From assembly GCA_947627885.1 (NCBI GenBank), contig CANQXP010000001.1, positions 22,708 through 86,707 of the forward strand: DNA of 64,000 nucleotides, written 5' to 3'. Below the pieces are notes generated by a model. The model worked only from the letters and a program-made list of their open reading frames with translations. It was not told the origin of the DNA and did not search any database. The stretch is from an uncultured Rikenella sp. GTDB lineage: Bacteria; Bacteroidota; Bacteroidia; Bacteroidales; Rikenellaceae. A program made the position numbers and the translations under genes. This document shows positions 32,192 to 41,129 of this stretch, piece by piece (the first letter of the stretch is position 1; each line of letters starts with the position of its first letter).

Positions 32192-34780
32192 ATGGCACAC
32201 ACCATCGTCAGCCTTACCAGCGCCGCATTTCTGCTGCTGTCAGGAGTATCGGCACAAGCCCAGCAAACCCCTCCTTACAAAAATCCGCTTCTGCCCACCG
32301 AAGTGCGGGTCGATGACCTGCTCGGCAGGATGACACTGGACGAGAAAATCGCGCAGATCAGGCATCTCCACTCGTGGGACATATTCAACGGGGCGCAGTT
32401 GGACAAAGCGAAACTGGAAAAAATGTGCGCCGGGGGCGGATATGGCTTTTTCGAAGGTTTCCCGCTGTCTGCCGCCGACTGCCGCAGGAACTTCCGCGAG
32501 ATACAAACCTATCTGGTGGAAAAGACCCGGCTGGGTATTCCCGGTTTTCCGGTAGCCGAGTCGCTGCACGGGGTCGTGCAGGACGGCGCCACCATTTTCC
32601 CCCAGAATATCGCCCTGGGAAGCACGTTCGATCCGGAGTTGGCATACCGGAAAACCAAACATATCGCAGGAGAGCTCAATACGATGGGTGTCAAGCAAGT
32701 GCTGGCCCCCTGTATCGACGTGGTGCGCGACCTGCGTTGGGGACGGGTCGAGGAGTCTTTCGGCGAAGACCCGTTCCTCTGTTCGGTGATGGGAATTGCC
32801 GAAGTGAAAGGCTACACGGATCACGGCATCTCGCCGATGCTCAAGCATTACGGGCCCCACGGCAACCCGACCGGCGGCCTGAATCTTGCCTCGGTGGAAT
32901 GCGGCGTGCGCGATCTCTTCGACATTTATCTGAAACCGTTCGCGGCCGTAGTGGCCGAAACCCCGGTTATGGCCGTCATGTCCAGCTACAACTCCTGGAA
33001 CCGGATCCCGAATTCGGCCTCCCGGTTTATGCTGACCGATATTCTCCGGGATAGATACGGTTTCCGCGGCTACGTCTATTCGGATTGGGGGGTGATCGAT
33101 ATGCTGGAGTATTTCCACAAAACCGCCGCGAATAAATTCGAGGCGGCCAGCCAGGCGATCACCGCGGGGTTGGATGTCGAGGCTTCCAGCAACTGTTATC
33201 CCGCGCTGAAAGAGAAGGTGCTCAGCGGGGAGTTCGACGTTCGCCATATCGACCAGGCGGTCAGGCGCGTGCTGCGGGCCAAGATCGAAACGGGGCTTTT
33301 CGAAGACCCTTATCTGGAACGCACCGCCTTCCGGCTGCCGCTACGGGCCCGGGAGAGCGTGGAGCTGTCGCGCCGGATCGCGGACGAATCGACGGTTTTG
33401 CTGAAAAACGAAGGGGGCTTATTGCCGTTGGATGCCGGACGGCTGAAGTCCATTGCGGTGCTCGGCCCGAATGCCGATCAGGTGCAGTTCGGGGACTATA
33501 CCTGGAGCAAAAGCAATGCGGACGGGGTGACGCCTTTGCAGGGAATCCGCAACCTGCTGGGCGATAAAGTGGAGGTGAATTATGCGAAAGGCTGCTCCAT
33601 CACCTCGCGCGATACGGCCGGTATCGCCGAAGCTGTGGCCCTGGCGCGGCGAAGCGATGCGGCGGTTATCTTCGTCGGGAGTTCGAGCGCGGCTTTCGTC
33701 CGCCAGAATGCCGAATCGCCTACCAGCGGCGAGGGGATCGACCTGAATGACATCTCCCTGACTGGTGCGCAGGAGCAACTGATCCGCGCGGTTCACGCCA
33801 CCGGGAAACCGGTGGTAGTCGTGCTGGTTGCGGGCAAGCCGTTCGCCATCCCGTGGGTGAAGGAGCATATCCCTGCCGTGCTGGCGCAGTGGTATGCCGG
33901 AGAGCAGGAGGGGAATTCGATCGCGGATATCCTGTTCGGCAAGGTGAACCCTTCCGGGAAACTTACATTCTCTTTTCCGCAGAGTACCGGGCATCTGCCT
34001 GCCTACTACAATTACCTGCCCACCGACAAGGGGTATTACCACGCGCCGGGATCGTATGAAAAGCCCGGTCGGGACTATGTTTTCGCCAGCCCGGTTCCCC
34101 TGTGGGCGTTCGGCCACGGTCTGAGCTATACGGACTTCGAATATCTGGACGCGGCGACGGATAAGACGAATTACCAGCCTTACGACACGATCCGGGTTCA
34201 TGTCCGGCTGAAAAATACCGGTAAGATGACCGGCAAGGAGGTGGTGCAGGCGTACGTTCGCGACGTGGTCAGCACGGTGGTGACGCCGGTCAAACAGCTG
34301 AAAGGCTTCACGAAGCTCGAAGCGGCGCCCGGAGAGGTGGTTGAGGGAGAAATCGGCATTCCGGTCAGCGAACTTTACCTGACCGATGACACGGGGAACC
34401 GTTACCTGGAGCCGGGAGCGTTCGAAGTGCAGGTCGGAACCGCTTCCGACCGAATCTATTTTACCCTGCCTGTCGAGGTGGGTGCCAAGCGGGGTGGTGA
34501 CGCTGTCGTGCGGCAGCCGGAAATAAAAGCGGCAGCCGGTATGGGGAAAACGATCAGGGTGAAGGGAGTCGTGCGCGATGTCCAGGCGACGCCGGTCGGA
34601 GGGGTGCGGGTCGCTGTGAAAGGCTCGAATGCGGGTGCGGTTACAGCCCCGGACGGAACCTATTCGCTAAAAACGAAGGATAATGCGATCCTCACCTTCT
34701 CAAAAAAGGGTTTCTCGAACCGGGAAGTTGCTGTCGATGGCCAGTCGGATATCAATGTGCAGCTGGTTGCCGGGGAATAA
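32192..34780 (+). CDS. Secreted GH3 glycoside hydrolase
   Basis: An 862-residue protein. It has a signal peptide (to about residue 24), the GH3 N-terminal barrel with the nucleophile motif YSDWG (Asp298), the C-terminal sandwich domain, and a fibronectin-like domain (about 650-770, VRLKNTGKMTGKEVVQAYV). A carboxypeptidase-regulatory-like domain follows at 780-862. The family covers beta-glucosidases and beta-xylosidases; the exact substrate cannot be read. The extra C-terminal domain is known from SusC proteins and is less usual on GH3 enzymes. Confidence 0.88.
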   Translation: MAHTIVSLTSAAFLLLSGVSAQAQQTPPYKNPLLPTEVRVDDLLGRMTLDEKIAQIRHLHSWDIFNGAQLDKAKLEKMCAGGGYGFFEGFPLSAADCRRNFREIQTYLVEKTRLGIPGFPVAESLHGVVQDGATIFPQNIALGSTFDPELAYRKTKHIAGELNTMGVKQVLAPCIDVVRDLRWGRVEESFGEDPFLCSVMGIAEVKGYTDHGISPMLKHYGPHGNPTGGLNLASVECGVRDLFDIYLKPFAAVVAETPVMAVMSSYNSWNRIPNSASRFMLTDILRDRYGFRGYVYSDWGVIDMLEYFHKTAANKFEAASQAITAGLDVEASSNCYPALKEKVLSGEFDVRHIDQAVRRVLRAKIETGLFEDPYLERTAFRLPLRARESVELSRRIADESTVLLKNEGGLLPLDAGRLKSIAVLGPNADQVQFGDYTWSKSNADGVTPLQGIRNLLGDKVEVNYAKGCSITSRDTAGIAEAVALARRSDAAVIFVGSSSAAFVRQNAESPTSGEGIDLNDISLTGAQEQLIRAVHATGKPVVVVLVAGKPFAIPWVKEHIPAVLAQWYAGEQEGNSIADILFGKVNPSGKLTFSFPQSTGHLPAYYNYLPTDKGYYHAPGSYEKPGRDYVFASPVPLWAFGHGLSYTDFEYLDAATDKTNYQPYDTIRVHVRLKNTGKMTGKEVVQAYVRDVVSTVVTPVKQLKGFTKLEAAPGEVVEGEIGIPVSELYLTDDTGNRYLEPGAFEVQVGTASDRIYFTLPVEVGAKRGGDAVVRQPEIKAAAGMGKTIRVKGVVRDVQATPVGGVRVAVKGSNAGAVTAPDGTYSLKTKDNAILTFSKKGFSNREVAVDGQSDINVQLVAGE

Positions 34781-34826
34781 ACGGGACGGAATCCGCCGGC
34801 GGGATGAATGCGGCTGATGAGGCAAG

Positions 34827-34855
34827 AACCGCTCCGTTAGGGGGGCGGTTTTTTT
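34827..34855 (+). terminator. Terminator after the GH3 gene
   Basis: AACCGCTCC pairs with GGGGCGGTT and is followed by a run of T. It is 47 bases past the stop codon. Confidence 0.8.
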
Positions 34856-35441
34856 ACGGCTGCATATTTTGGCCGGTCGCTGTGTTCGGTTGTCCTGGAT
34901 CTCACTGCCATCACTGCCCGGTACACCGGCTTTTGCGTTGCGATACGACAAGGTTGAAATCCACGGTCTTTTTTGCCATTTGCAGGTTATGGAACTTCGC
35001 TGTTCCGGTGTAAGCGTCGCCCGAAATGTCGATGCGACCGGTATAGTATTGCATTGACCTCTTCGATAATTTCTTATCCCGCCCCCTGTGTGTCATGCCG
35101 TAATGTCATAATTAAAGGTCCCCCGGTAAGTCCGGGGGACCTGATAGATAGACACCGATAACAATATGACATAAATTATTGAATAAAGTCATATTACGCC
35201 GTCCGATAAAAAATGAATCGTAACCCCGGTAGATACGGTGATTTTTGAGATTACTGGCTAAATATAGGAAGGAAGAAATCGAAAAACAATATTTATAGAC
35301 AGTTTTCTATTATATGTCATATCCGGCTAATTTTTGTATTGCAAATACCGGGTGTGATAGCGGAACTCGTTAAAAATATAAGAGGAACAGTCCTTGGCGG
35401 ATTGTTCCTCTTCATGTTTGCGGGGGAGGGATTTATCTATT
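34856..35441. other. Intergenic region without a recognised gene
   Basis: About 590 bases between the GH3 gene and the S24 regulator. I see short spurious frames, ATGTCATA-like repeats (near 35104, 35164, 35193, 35313) and one strong hairpin (35116-35142), but no coding signal. The part near 35340-35430 may hold the 3' end of the repressor transcript. Confidence 0.4.
35116..35142. terminator. Strong isolated hairpin
   Basis: AGGTCCCCCGG and CCGGGGGACCT form a perfect 11-bp stem around TAAGT. There is no T-tract on the forward strand; on the reverse strand TTTAAT follows, so it may end a reverse transcript. Confidence 0.5.
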
Positions 35442-36137
35442 TCAGCCCATCGTGTTGAACCGGATGGAGGCTTTGACCATGGCCAGCGCCCGGATTGCCG
35501 AAACGGGTATCTCTTTGGGAGCATGGTGCGGATTGTGGCTCACCAGCAACACCATTTCGGGCTTCTCTTCCACTTTTTTGATGAATTTCACCGTAATGTA
35601 CTCCTCTCCTTCGTAATTGAACGAGATCAGGTACATCTCGCCCCAGATGATGTTGTAATAATCCTGTATCTGTTTGTACATCACGATATCGCCCGATTTG
35701 AGCAGCGGGTACATCGAGTCGCCCCGCACGTAGACCGCCCCGTCGCATTTAGGTAGGTCGGGGATCGAGATGTAGTCGATCGGGGTGTTCTGGTTGGTGA
35801 AGATCGGCACCAGCCCCGCGACGGCTTCGAAATCGTAAAGCGGAACTTGCTGCCGCCTGACCCGTGCGTCGGTGGTGAAGGCCGGGAGCGGGTGGACGAT
35901 GCCGGAACGTCGGGCGGCGGCGCGGAACATATCTCCCTCGCCGGTCAGCAGCCATCCTTTGTCGATCTCCGGGAAGGCCATGACGATGCGGTCGGCCAGT
36001 TTGTCCGAGATGCCGTTCCGGCCCCGCTGGATGTGGTAGATCGAATCGGGGTAGCTCAGCCCGATCCGCTGGGCGAAGTTCTTGCCGTTCAGCTTAGTGT
36101 ATTCGAGCAGCGTGTTGATGCGTTCCGCGTCGGTCAT
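35442..36137 (-). CDS. S24-family HTH repressor with self-cleavage features
   Basis: A 231-residue protein. Residues 1-65 form a helix-turn-helix (FAQRIGLSYPDSIYHIQRGRNGIS) and the C-terminal half is a peptidase S24 domain with Ser141 (GDSMYPLLKSGD) and Lys184 (EEYITVKFIKK). An Ala-Gly pair at 107-108 (FEAVAGLVP) is a good candidate cleavage site as in LexA and CI repressors. It could control SOS-type or mobile-element genes. It lies 3.7 kb outside the integrase, so link to the prophage is uncertain. Confidence 0.85.
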   Translation of the reverse strand: MTDAERINTLLEYTKLNGKNFAQRIGLSYPDSIYHIQRGRNGISDKLADRIVMAFPEIDKGWLLTGEGDMFRAAARRSGIVHPLPAFTTDARVRRQQVPLYDFEAVAGLVPIFTNQNTPIDYISIPDLPKCDGAVYVRGDSMYPLLKSGDIVMYKQIQDYYNIIWGEMYLISFNYEGEEYITVKFIKKVEEKPEMVLLVSHNPHHAPKEIPVSAIRALAMVKASIRFNTMG

Positions 36138-36227
36138 CGTGTGGGTTTTGTGTATAGCCTTGGTACGAATAATATCACACGTCGGCGAATGTAAGACAAT
36201 GTGTATTAATTTAGGGGAATATAATTA

Positions 36228-36256
36228 CAAAGGTATTATAAATTATGAAAAATCAA
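36228..36256 (-). promoter_or_regulatory. Promoter of the S24 repressor
   Basis: The reverse strand reads TTG (36254-36256), 18 bases, TACCTTTG (36228-36235). It leaves an 85-base leader before the ATG at 36137. Confidence 0.65.
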
Positions 36257-36361
36257 ATTCAAAAACAGTGCCGTTTTTTATAATTGTATTTCCGGTGGTG
36301 TTTCGGGATCGCCCTGGCGGCCGTTTGTTTCGGGGGGTGGAGGCTCGTCCGGAATTTTTTG

Positions 36362-36369
36362 TAAATTTG
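36362..36369 (+). promoter_or_regulatory. -7 element TAAATTTG before the sulfatase gene
   Basis: A match to TAnnTTTG 34 bases before the sulfatase ATG. No TTG at the correct distance, so only a partial promoter. Confidence 0.4.
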
Positions 36370-36403
36370 GAGTTATCAACACCGAACTTTACGAACCTTT
36401 TTT

Positions 36404-37888
36404 ATGGATAAGAAAACCCTGCTCACCCTGTCGGCGCTTGCGCTGGCCGGCGCGGGAGCTTCGGCGCGGGAACGCATGAACGTGCTGTTCATCCTGACCG
36501 ACGACTTCCAGAACAACGCCATCCGCACCCTCGGCCGCGAGGATGTGCACACGCCGAACATCGACTATATCTACAGCCAGGGCACGGCCTTCACCAACTG
36601 CTATACCAACGGGGCGATCGGCGGGGCGCTGTCGATGCCCAGCCGGGCGATGATCATGACAGGCCGCGGGGTGTTCGACATCACGCAGGACGGCTGGATC
36701 ATCACGCCGCGCCACACGATGCTGCCCGAACAGCTGCGCAAGGAGGGCTACCGCACGTTCGAGACGGGCAAGTGGCACTCGGATTTCGAGTCGTTCAACC
36801 GGGCCTTTTCGGAGGCTGAGAATATCTATTTCGGGGGGATGCACCCCTATGAGGACGGGGGGCATGTGACGCCGCACCTGATGCACTACGACCCGAAGGG
36901 GGACTACAAGAACCAGAAACCTTTCATCGGGGAGAAGTTCTCTTCGGAGATGTATGCGGATGCGGCAGTCGATTTCCTGACGCGGTCGGCGGGGGACACG
37001 ACGCCGTTTTTCGCCTATGTGGCGTTCACCTCGCCGCACGATCCGCGCAACAAGCATCCGTATTACGGCACGCCGTACGATCCGGACACGATCAGGCTGC
37101 CGGTGAATTACCGCCCGCAGCATGCGTTCGATAACGGGGAGCTGCTGGTGCGGGACGAGGTGGTGATCCCGGCGCCGCGCACGAAACAGACGGTGCAGAA
37201 GGAGTTGGCGGACTATTACGGGATGATCAGCGAGGTGGACACGCAGATCGGCCGGGTGATCGAGGCTCTCAAAAAGAGCGGGAAGCTGGAGAACACGATC
37301 GTGGTCTTTGCGGGGGACAACGGTCTGGCGATGGGGCAGCACGGGTTAATGGGCAAGCAAAGTCTGTACGACCACAGTATCAAGGTACCGCTGGTGGTCT
37401 GGGCGCCGGGCATTCCGAAGGGTGAGCGGAACGGGGGGCTGTGCTATCTGCACGACATCAACCCGACGCTGTCGGAGATGCTGTGCATAGCGCCGGCGGA
37501 AACGGTGACGGGCCGCTCGCTGGCCCCGGCTTTGGAGAAGGGGGCGAAGGGCCGGACGCCGCGCGACCGGGTGTGGCTGGCCTATTCGAGCATCCACAGG
37601 GCGCTGGTGATGGATGGTAAAAAGTATATCGTCTATAATGTGGATGGTAAGATCACGGAGCAGTTTTTCGATCTGGAGAACGATCCGTGGGAGATGGCGA
37701 ACCTGCTGGCGGGCTCTCCGTCGAAAAAAACGCTGAAAATGGTGGAAAAATACCGGGAGGCGTTGAAGGCGGAGATGCACCGGGGGCACGATTTCTGCGA
37801 CCTGGACCGCCCGGCGGGCGACCATTGGTCGTGGTGGGACAAAAATGAAAAGATCTCCTGGACTGACGGTGTCAACCTGGTTAAATAA
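36404..37888 (+). CDS. Secreted sulfatase, serine type
   Basis: A 494-residue sulfatase. Signal peptide (about 1-21), metal site FILTDDFQ (29-36), and the formylglycine segment S77-M-P-S-R81 followed by MIMTGR. The residue to be oxidised is Ser rather than Cys, so maturation would need an anaerobic sulfatase-maturating enzyme that accepts Ser. Further motifs TGKWHSD-like (ETGKWHSDFE) and FAGDNGLAMGQHGLMGK agree. It likely removes sulfate from host or dietary glycans; the substrate is not determinable. Confidence 0.88.
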   Translation: MDKKTLLTLSALALAGAGASARERMNVLFILTDDFQNNAIRTLGREDVHTPNIDYIYSQGTAFTNCYTNGAIGGALSMPSRAMIMTGRGVFDITQDGWIITPRHTMLPEQLRKEGYRTFETGKWHSDFESFNRAFSEAENIYFGGMHPYEDGGHVTPHLMHYDPKGDYKNQKPFIGEKFSSEMYADAAVDFLTRSAGDTTPFFAYVAFTSPHDPRNKHPYYGTPYDPDTIRLPVNYRPQHAFDNGELLVRDEVVIPAPRTKQTVQKELADYYGMISEVDTQIGRVIEALKKSGKLENTIVVFAGDNGLAMGQHGLMGKQSLYDHSIKVPLVVWAPGIPKGERNGGLCYLHDINPTLSEMLCIAPAETVTGRSLAPALEKGAKGRTPRDRVWLAYSSIHRALVMDGKKYIVYNVDGKITEQFFDLENDPWEMANLLAGSPSKKTLKMVEKYREALKAEMHRGHDFCDLDRPAGDHWSWWDKNEKISWTDGVNLVK

Positions 37889-38254
37889 CCGTCCGGTTTT
37901 TCATTACCCAACCGTGTGTGACTGTTCTTTCTTGAAAGAAAGAACCAAAGAACTTTTGAGATAGTTGCGCTACTCCTTAGTCTGCCGAAAGGCTTAACCC
38001 TTTGGGGTGCGAAAAAAGGGGCCGCATGATGTACCAATTACATGAGCGGCCCCTTTTCCGTACCCCAAAAGGATTAAGGCTGTGATAGGATGCGCAGCAT
38101 CCTCGAAAGTTTTTCTGGTTCTCGTTACCGCAAAGCGGTTTCCTCCTCGCCGCAAGGCAGAGCGTGCAAGCCCGCTTTGCTCTTGCTGGCAGCGTCGGTT
38201 GTTCACAAAGAGAACGGTTCCATACGGCGGGTAGTGATAAAACCGGACGGTTAT
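37885..38254. repeat. Palindromic intergenic element, copy E1
   Basis: Ends are matching inverted repeats (ATAACCGTCCGG... with ...CCGGACGGTTAT). Inside are smaller palindromes: CTTTCTTGAAAGAAAG, the arm pair GGGGCCGC/GCGGCCCC around 38020-38056, and GGATGCGCAGCATCC. It sits between the convergent sulfatase and hisIE genes, and its right end covers the hisIE stop codon. It shares long blocks with E3 at 50078 and is likely to end transcription from both sides. Confidence 0.75.
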
Positions 38255-38862
38255 TTATGCCGTTTGGCCAGTTCTTTTTCCAAGTCCGCCAGAGAAAGGC
38301 CATTCGCCTCCAGCAGCACCAGCAAGTGGTAGACCAAGTCCGACGCCTCGTAGATCAGATCCGGTTTGTTCTGCGCCACCGCCTCGATCACCGTTTCCAC
38401 CGCCTCCTCGCCCACCTTCTGTGCGATCTTGTTCACTCCCCGTTGGAACAGCTTCGTCGTGTAGGACGCCGCCGGCATATCCCGGTGCCGTTGTTGGATC
38501 ACCGATTGCAGGTAGCGGATAAACCCTTCCGTTTCGTCCGGCGACTCCGTGAAGCAGCTCGCATTGCCCGTGTGGCACACAGGCCCCGCTGGAACCGCCC
38601 GGATCAGCAGCGTGTCCGCATCGCAGTCCATCGCCACCGAACGGATCGAGAGGAAATTACCGCTCGTCTCGCCCTTTGTCCAGAGCCGCTTTTTCGTCCG
38701 GCTGAAGAACGTCACCCGGCCCTCCGCCATGCTCTTCTCGTACGCCTCCCGGTTCATGTAGCCAAGCATCAGCACTTGCAGCGTCCGGTCGTCCTGGATA
38801 ATCGCCGGCAGCAATCCGTCGCCGTTCTTCGAAAAATCCAACTTGTCGATTTCTGGTGTCAT
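38251..38862 (-). CDS. hisIE: Bifunctional phosphoribosyl-AMP cyclohydrolase / phosphoribosyl-ATP pyrophosphatase
   Basis: A 203-residue fusion. The N-terminal HisI part (to about 115) shows GRVTFFSRTKKRLWTKGETSGN and the zinc-binding Cys residues (DCDADTLL; PVCHTGNASCF). The C-terminal HisE part has a helical fold with VGEEAVETVIEAV and DLVYHLLVLLEANGLS. It performs steps 2 and 3 of histidine synthesis. It is the last gene of the his operon and ends inside element E1. Confidence 0.95.
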   Translation of the reverse strand: MTPEIDKLDFSKNGDGLLPAIIQDDRTLQVLMLGYMNREAYEKSMAEGRVTFFSRTKKRLWTKGETSGNFLSIRSVAMDCDADTLLIRAVPAGPVCHTGNASCFTESPDETEGFIRYLQSVIQQRHRDMPAASYTTKLFQRGVNKIAQKVGEEAVETVIEAVAQNKPDLIYEASDLVYHLLVLLEANGLSLADLEKELAKRHK

Positions 38863-38895
38863 AATATATCGGTTTTTAATTACTATTTATCTTGT

Positions 38896-38954
38896 GTCAG
38901 GCCGAAGCCACCCCCGGTGGAGGCCTGCAAGCACTCCCCGCTGGCTAAGGCCGG
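38896..38954. repeat. GC-rich REP-like hairpin, copy 1
   Basis: GTCAGGCCGAAGCCACCCCCGG with AGGCCTGCAAG and a closing GCTGGCTAAGGCCGG. Related copies lie at 41057, 46701 and (inverted) 48418. It is placed between hisF and hisIE in the mRNA. Confidence 0.6.
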
Positions 38955-38971
38955 GAAATCGCCTGGATCGG

Positions 38972-39730
38972 TTATATGCGCACCGCAATCCCCCGCTCGT
39001 GCAAAGCCCGTTTCAGCATCGGTATCGGTATCTCCCCGTAATGGAAGATCGACGCCGCCAGCGCCGCGTCCGCCCGCCCCGCCGTCAGCACCTCCGCGAT
39101 GTGGTCCGCCGTCCCCGCCCCGCCCGAAGCGATCACCGGGATCGACAGCTCCGATGCCAACCGTGCGAACGTCTCGCACGGATAGCCGTTCTTCGTCCCG
39201 TCGTGGTTCATCGACGTGAAGAGGATCTCGCCCGCGCCCCGCTCCTGCGCTTCGCGCGCCCAGCCGAACAACTCCCGCTCCGTCGGTGTTCGTCCCCCGT
39301 GCGTGGTCACCACCCAGCGGCCCGTGTCGTCCATCCGCGCGTCGATCGCCACTACGATAAACTGCCGTCCGTACTGCCCCGCAATCTCGTCGATCAGCGA
39401 AGGGTTCCGCACCGCCGCGCTGTTCACCGTCACCTTGTCCGCCCCCGCCAAAAGCAACGCCCCCGCGTCCTCCGCCGTCGAAATACCGCCCCCCACCGTG
39501 AACGGGATGTCGATCTCCCGCGCGATCCGGGAGACCAGCTCCGCAAAGGTCTTGCGCCCCTCGACCGTCGCGCTGATGTCCAGGTAGACCAGCTCGTCCG
39601 CCCCTTCGTCCGCATATTTGCGCCCCAGCTCCACCGGGTCGCCCACCGTCCGCAGCCCCTCGAAATGAATGCCCTTGACCGTCTGCCCGTCCTTGATGTC
39701 CAGGCAGGGTATTATCCGTTTTGCAAGCAT
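38972..39730 (-). CDS. hisF: Imidazole glycerol phosphate synthase cyclase subunit
   Basis: A 252-residue TIM barrel starting [20 protein letters not shown], with both catalytic Asp motifs (CLDIKDG and [10 protein letters not shown]) and the phosphate loops GGGIST and ASGGAG. With HisH it converts PRFAR and ammonia to IGP and AICAR. It overlaps the hisA end by 19 bases, an arrangement usual for tightly coupled his genes. Confidence 0.96.
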   Translation of the reverse strand: MLAKRIIPCLDIKDGQTVKGIHFEGLRTVGDPVELGRKYADEGADELVYLDISATVEGRKTFAELVSRIAREIDIPFTVGGGISTAEDAGALLLAGADKVTVNSAAVRNPSLIDEIAGQYGRQFIVVAIDARMDDTGRWVVTTHGGRTPTERELFGWAREAQERGAGEILFTSMNHDGTKNGYPCETFARLASELSIPVIASGGAGTADHIAEVLTAGRADAALAASIFHYGEIPIPMLKRALHERGIAVRI

Positions 39731-40443
39731 TTTTCCAGATCTTTAAGCGTGATGCGTCCCTCGTAGATCGCCTTGCCGACGATAACGCTCCGCAGCCCCA
39801 TACCGTCCAGCCGGATGATGTCGTCCAGCGATGCGATGCCCCCGCTGACCGTTGTCTCCACCTCCGGAAACTCTATTTGTAGGGCGGAATAGAGCCCGAA
39901 ATTCGGCCCTCCGAGCATCCCGTCGCGCGAGATGTCGGTGCAGATCACCTGCCGCAGCCCGTGCGCCGCGAACCGTCGCACGATGGTCTGCACGTCGGTT
40001 TCGGAGGACTCCAGCCAGCCGTTGATCGCCACCTTACCCCCCTTCGTATCCGCCCCCAGTATGATATGGCCGGCCCCGTAAGTGGTGAGCCACTCCTCGA
40101 ACCGCTCCGGTGCGGTAATGGCAATGCTTCCGCAGATCGCCCGGTTCGCTCCCGCCTTCAAAACGGCCTCCAGCGCCTTGCCGCTCTTGATCCCTCCGCC
40201 GTATTGGATGTCCAGTTTCGTCGCCGTGGCGATCTTTCGCAGCGTGTCGAGGTTCTGCGGCGCCGCCGCCTTCGCGCCGTCCAGGTCCACGACGTGCAGC
40301 CGCCGGATACCGATCGCCTCGTAACTCCGGGCGATCTCCACCGGGTCGGACGAATAGACCGTCCGCCGGGCGTAGTCCCCCTGCGTCAGGCGCACGCACT
40401 GTCCGCCGATTATGTCGATGGCGGGTATGATCTCTATTTTCAT
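39712..40443 (-). CDS. hisA: Phosphoribosylformimino-AICAR ribotide isomerase
   Basis: ATG 40443 gives 243 residues: [22 protein letters not shown] with catalytic Asp, GGGIKSG and SGGIAS phosphate loops, and [11 protein letters not shown] with the second Asp. It performs step 4 of the pathway. It overlaps hisH by 4 bases and hisF by 19. The frame is open a further 135 bases upstream, but that part lies in hisH. Confidence 0.96.
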   Translation of the reverse strand: MKIEIIPAIDIIGGQCVRLTQGDYARRTVYSSDPVEIARSYEAIGIRRLHVVDLDGAKAAAPQNLDTLRKIATATKLDIQYGGGIKSGKALEAVLKAGANRAICGSIAITAPERFEEWLTTYGAGHIILGADTKGGKVAINGWLESSETDVQTIVRRFAAHGLRQVICTDISRDGMLGGPNFGLYSALQIEFPEVETTVSGGIASLDDIIRLDGMGLRSVIVGKAIYEGRITLKDLEKCLQNG

Positions 40444-41024
40444 ATCGAAAGGAAATTGGCTAAAATTCGGCTGCCCGCCGCCCCGCTCTTTTCGGGGTGG
40501 AACTGGCAGCCGAAGAAGTTGTCTTTGTATAGCGAGCCGCTGAACGGCTCTCCGTAATCCGTCACCGCTGCGGTGCATTCGTTCACCTCCGCCGCATAGG
40601 AGTGCACGTAATAGACGTATTCTCCTTCCTTAATGTCCTTATAAAGAGGAGACTTCAAGTTGTGAATTGAGTTCCAGCCCACGTGCGGCACTTTGAGCCC
40701 CGCTTGTTCGGGGAATCGCCGCACGCGGTTCGGGAAAATTCCCAGGCACGCGGTGTCCCCCTCCTCGCTGTGCGCGCAGAGCAGCTGCATCCCGAGGCAG
40801 ATGCCCAGTACCGGGCAGGTCAGGTTTTTCAGGGTATCGGACAGCCCTTTGTCCCGGAGCTGCGCCATGGCGGTGGCAGCTTCGCCCACGCCGGGCAACA
40901 GTACGCGTTCCGCCCGCCGTATGGCGTCCGGGTCGGCGGTCAGCGTATATTCCGCTCCCAGCCGTTCCAGCGCATTGGTGACCGACCGCAAATTTCCCGT
41001 TCCGTAGTCTATTATCGTTACCAT
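40440..41024 (-). CDS. hisH: Imidazole glycerol phosphate synthase glutaminase subunit
   Basis: A 194-residue class I glutamine amidotransferase. Visible: LPGVGEA, nucleophile Cys in LGICLGMQLL, and the His-x-Glu pair in FHPEKSG near the C-terminus. It supplies ammonia to HisF. The start ATG 41024 begins MVTIIDYGTGNLRSV as usual. Confidence 0.96.
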   Translation of the reverse strand: MVTIIDYGTGNLRSVTNALERLGAEYTLTADPDAIRRAERVLLPGVGEAATAMAQLRDKGLSDTLKNLTCPVLGICLGMQLLCAHSEEGDTACLGIFPNRVRRFPEQAGLKVPHVGWNSIHNLKSPLYKDIKEGEYVYYVHSYAAEVNECTAAVTDYGEPFSGSLYKDNFFGCQFHPEKSGAAGSRILANFLSI

Positions 41025-41056
41025 AGTTCTTATGTAGTTGGCGGCCCGTTAGGGCC

Positions 41057-41121
41057 GGTCAGCCCGCAGCCATCCCCGGCGAAGGGCTGCAACCTGTGGT
41101 TTTGCTTTCGCTGGCCGCGGC
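41057..41121. repeat. GC-rich REP-like hairpin, copy 2
   Basis: GGTCAGCCCGCAGCCATCCCC... ending CGCTGGCCGCGGC, related to the copy at 38896. It lies between the hisC-hisB fusion and hisH in the his mRNA. Confidence 0.55.
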
Positions 41122-41129
41122 TTATTGAT

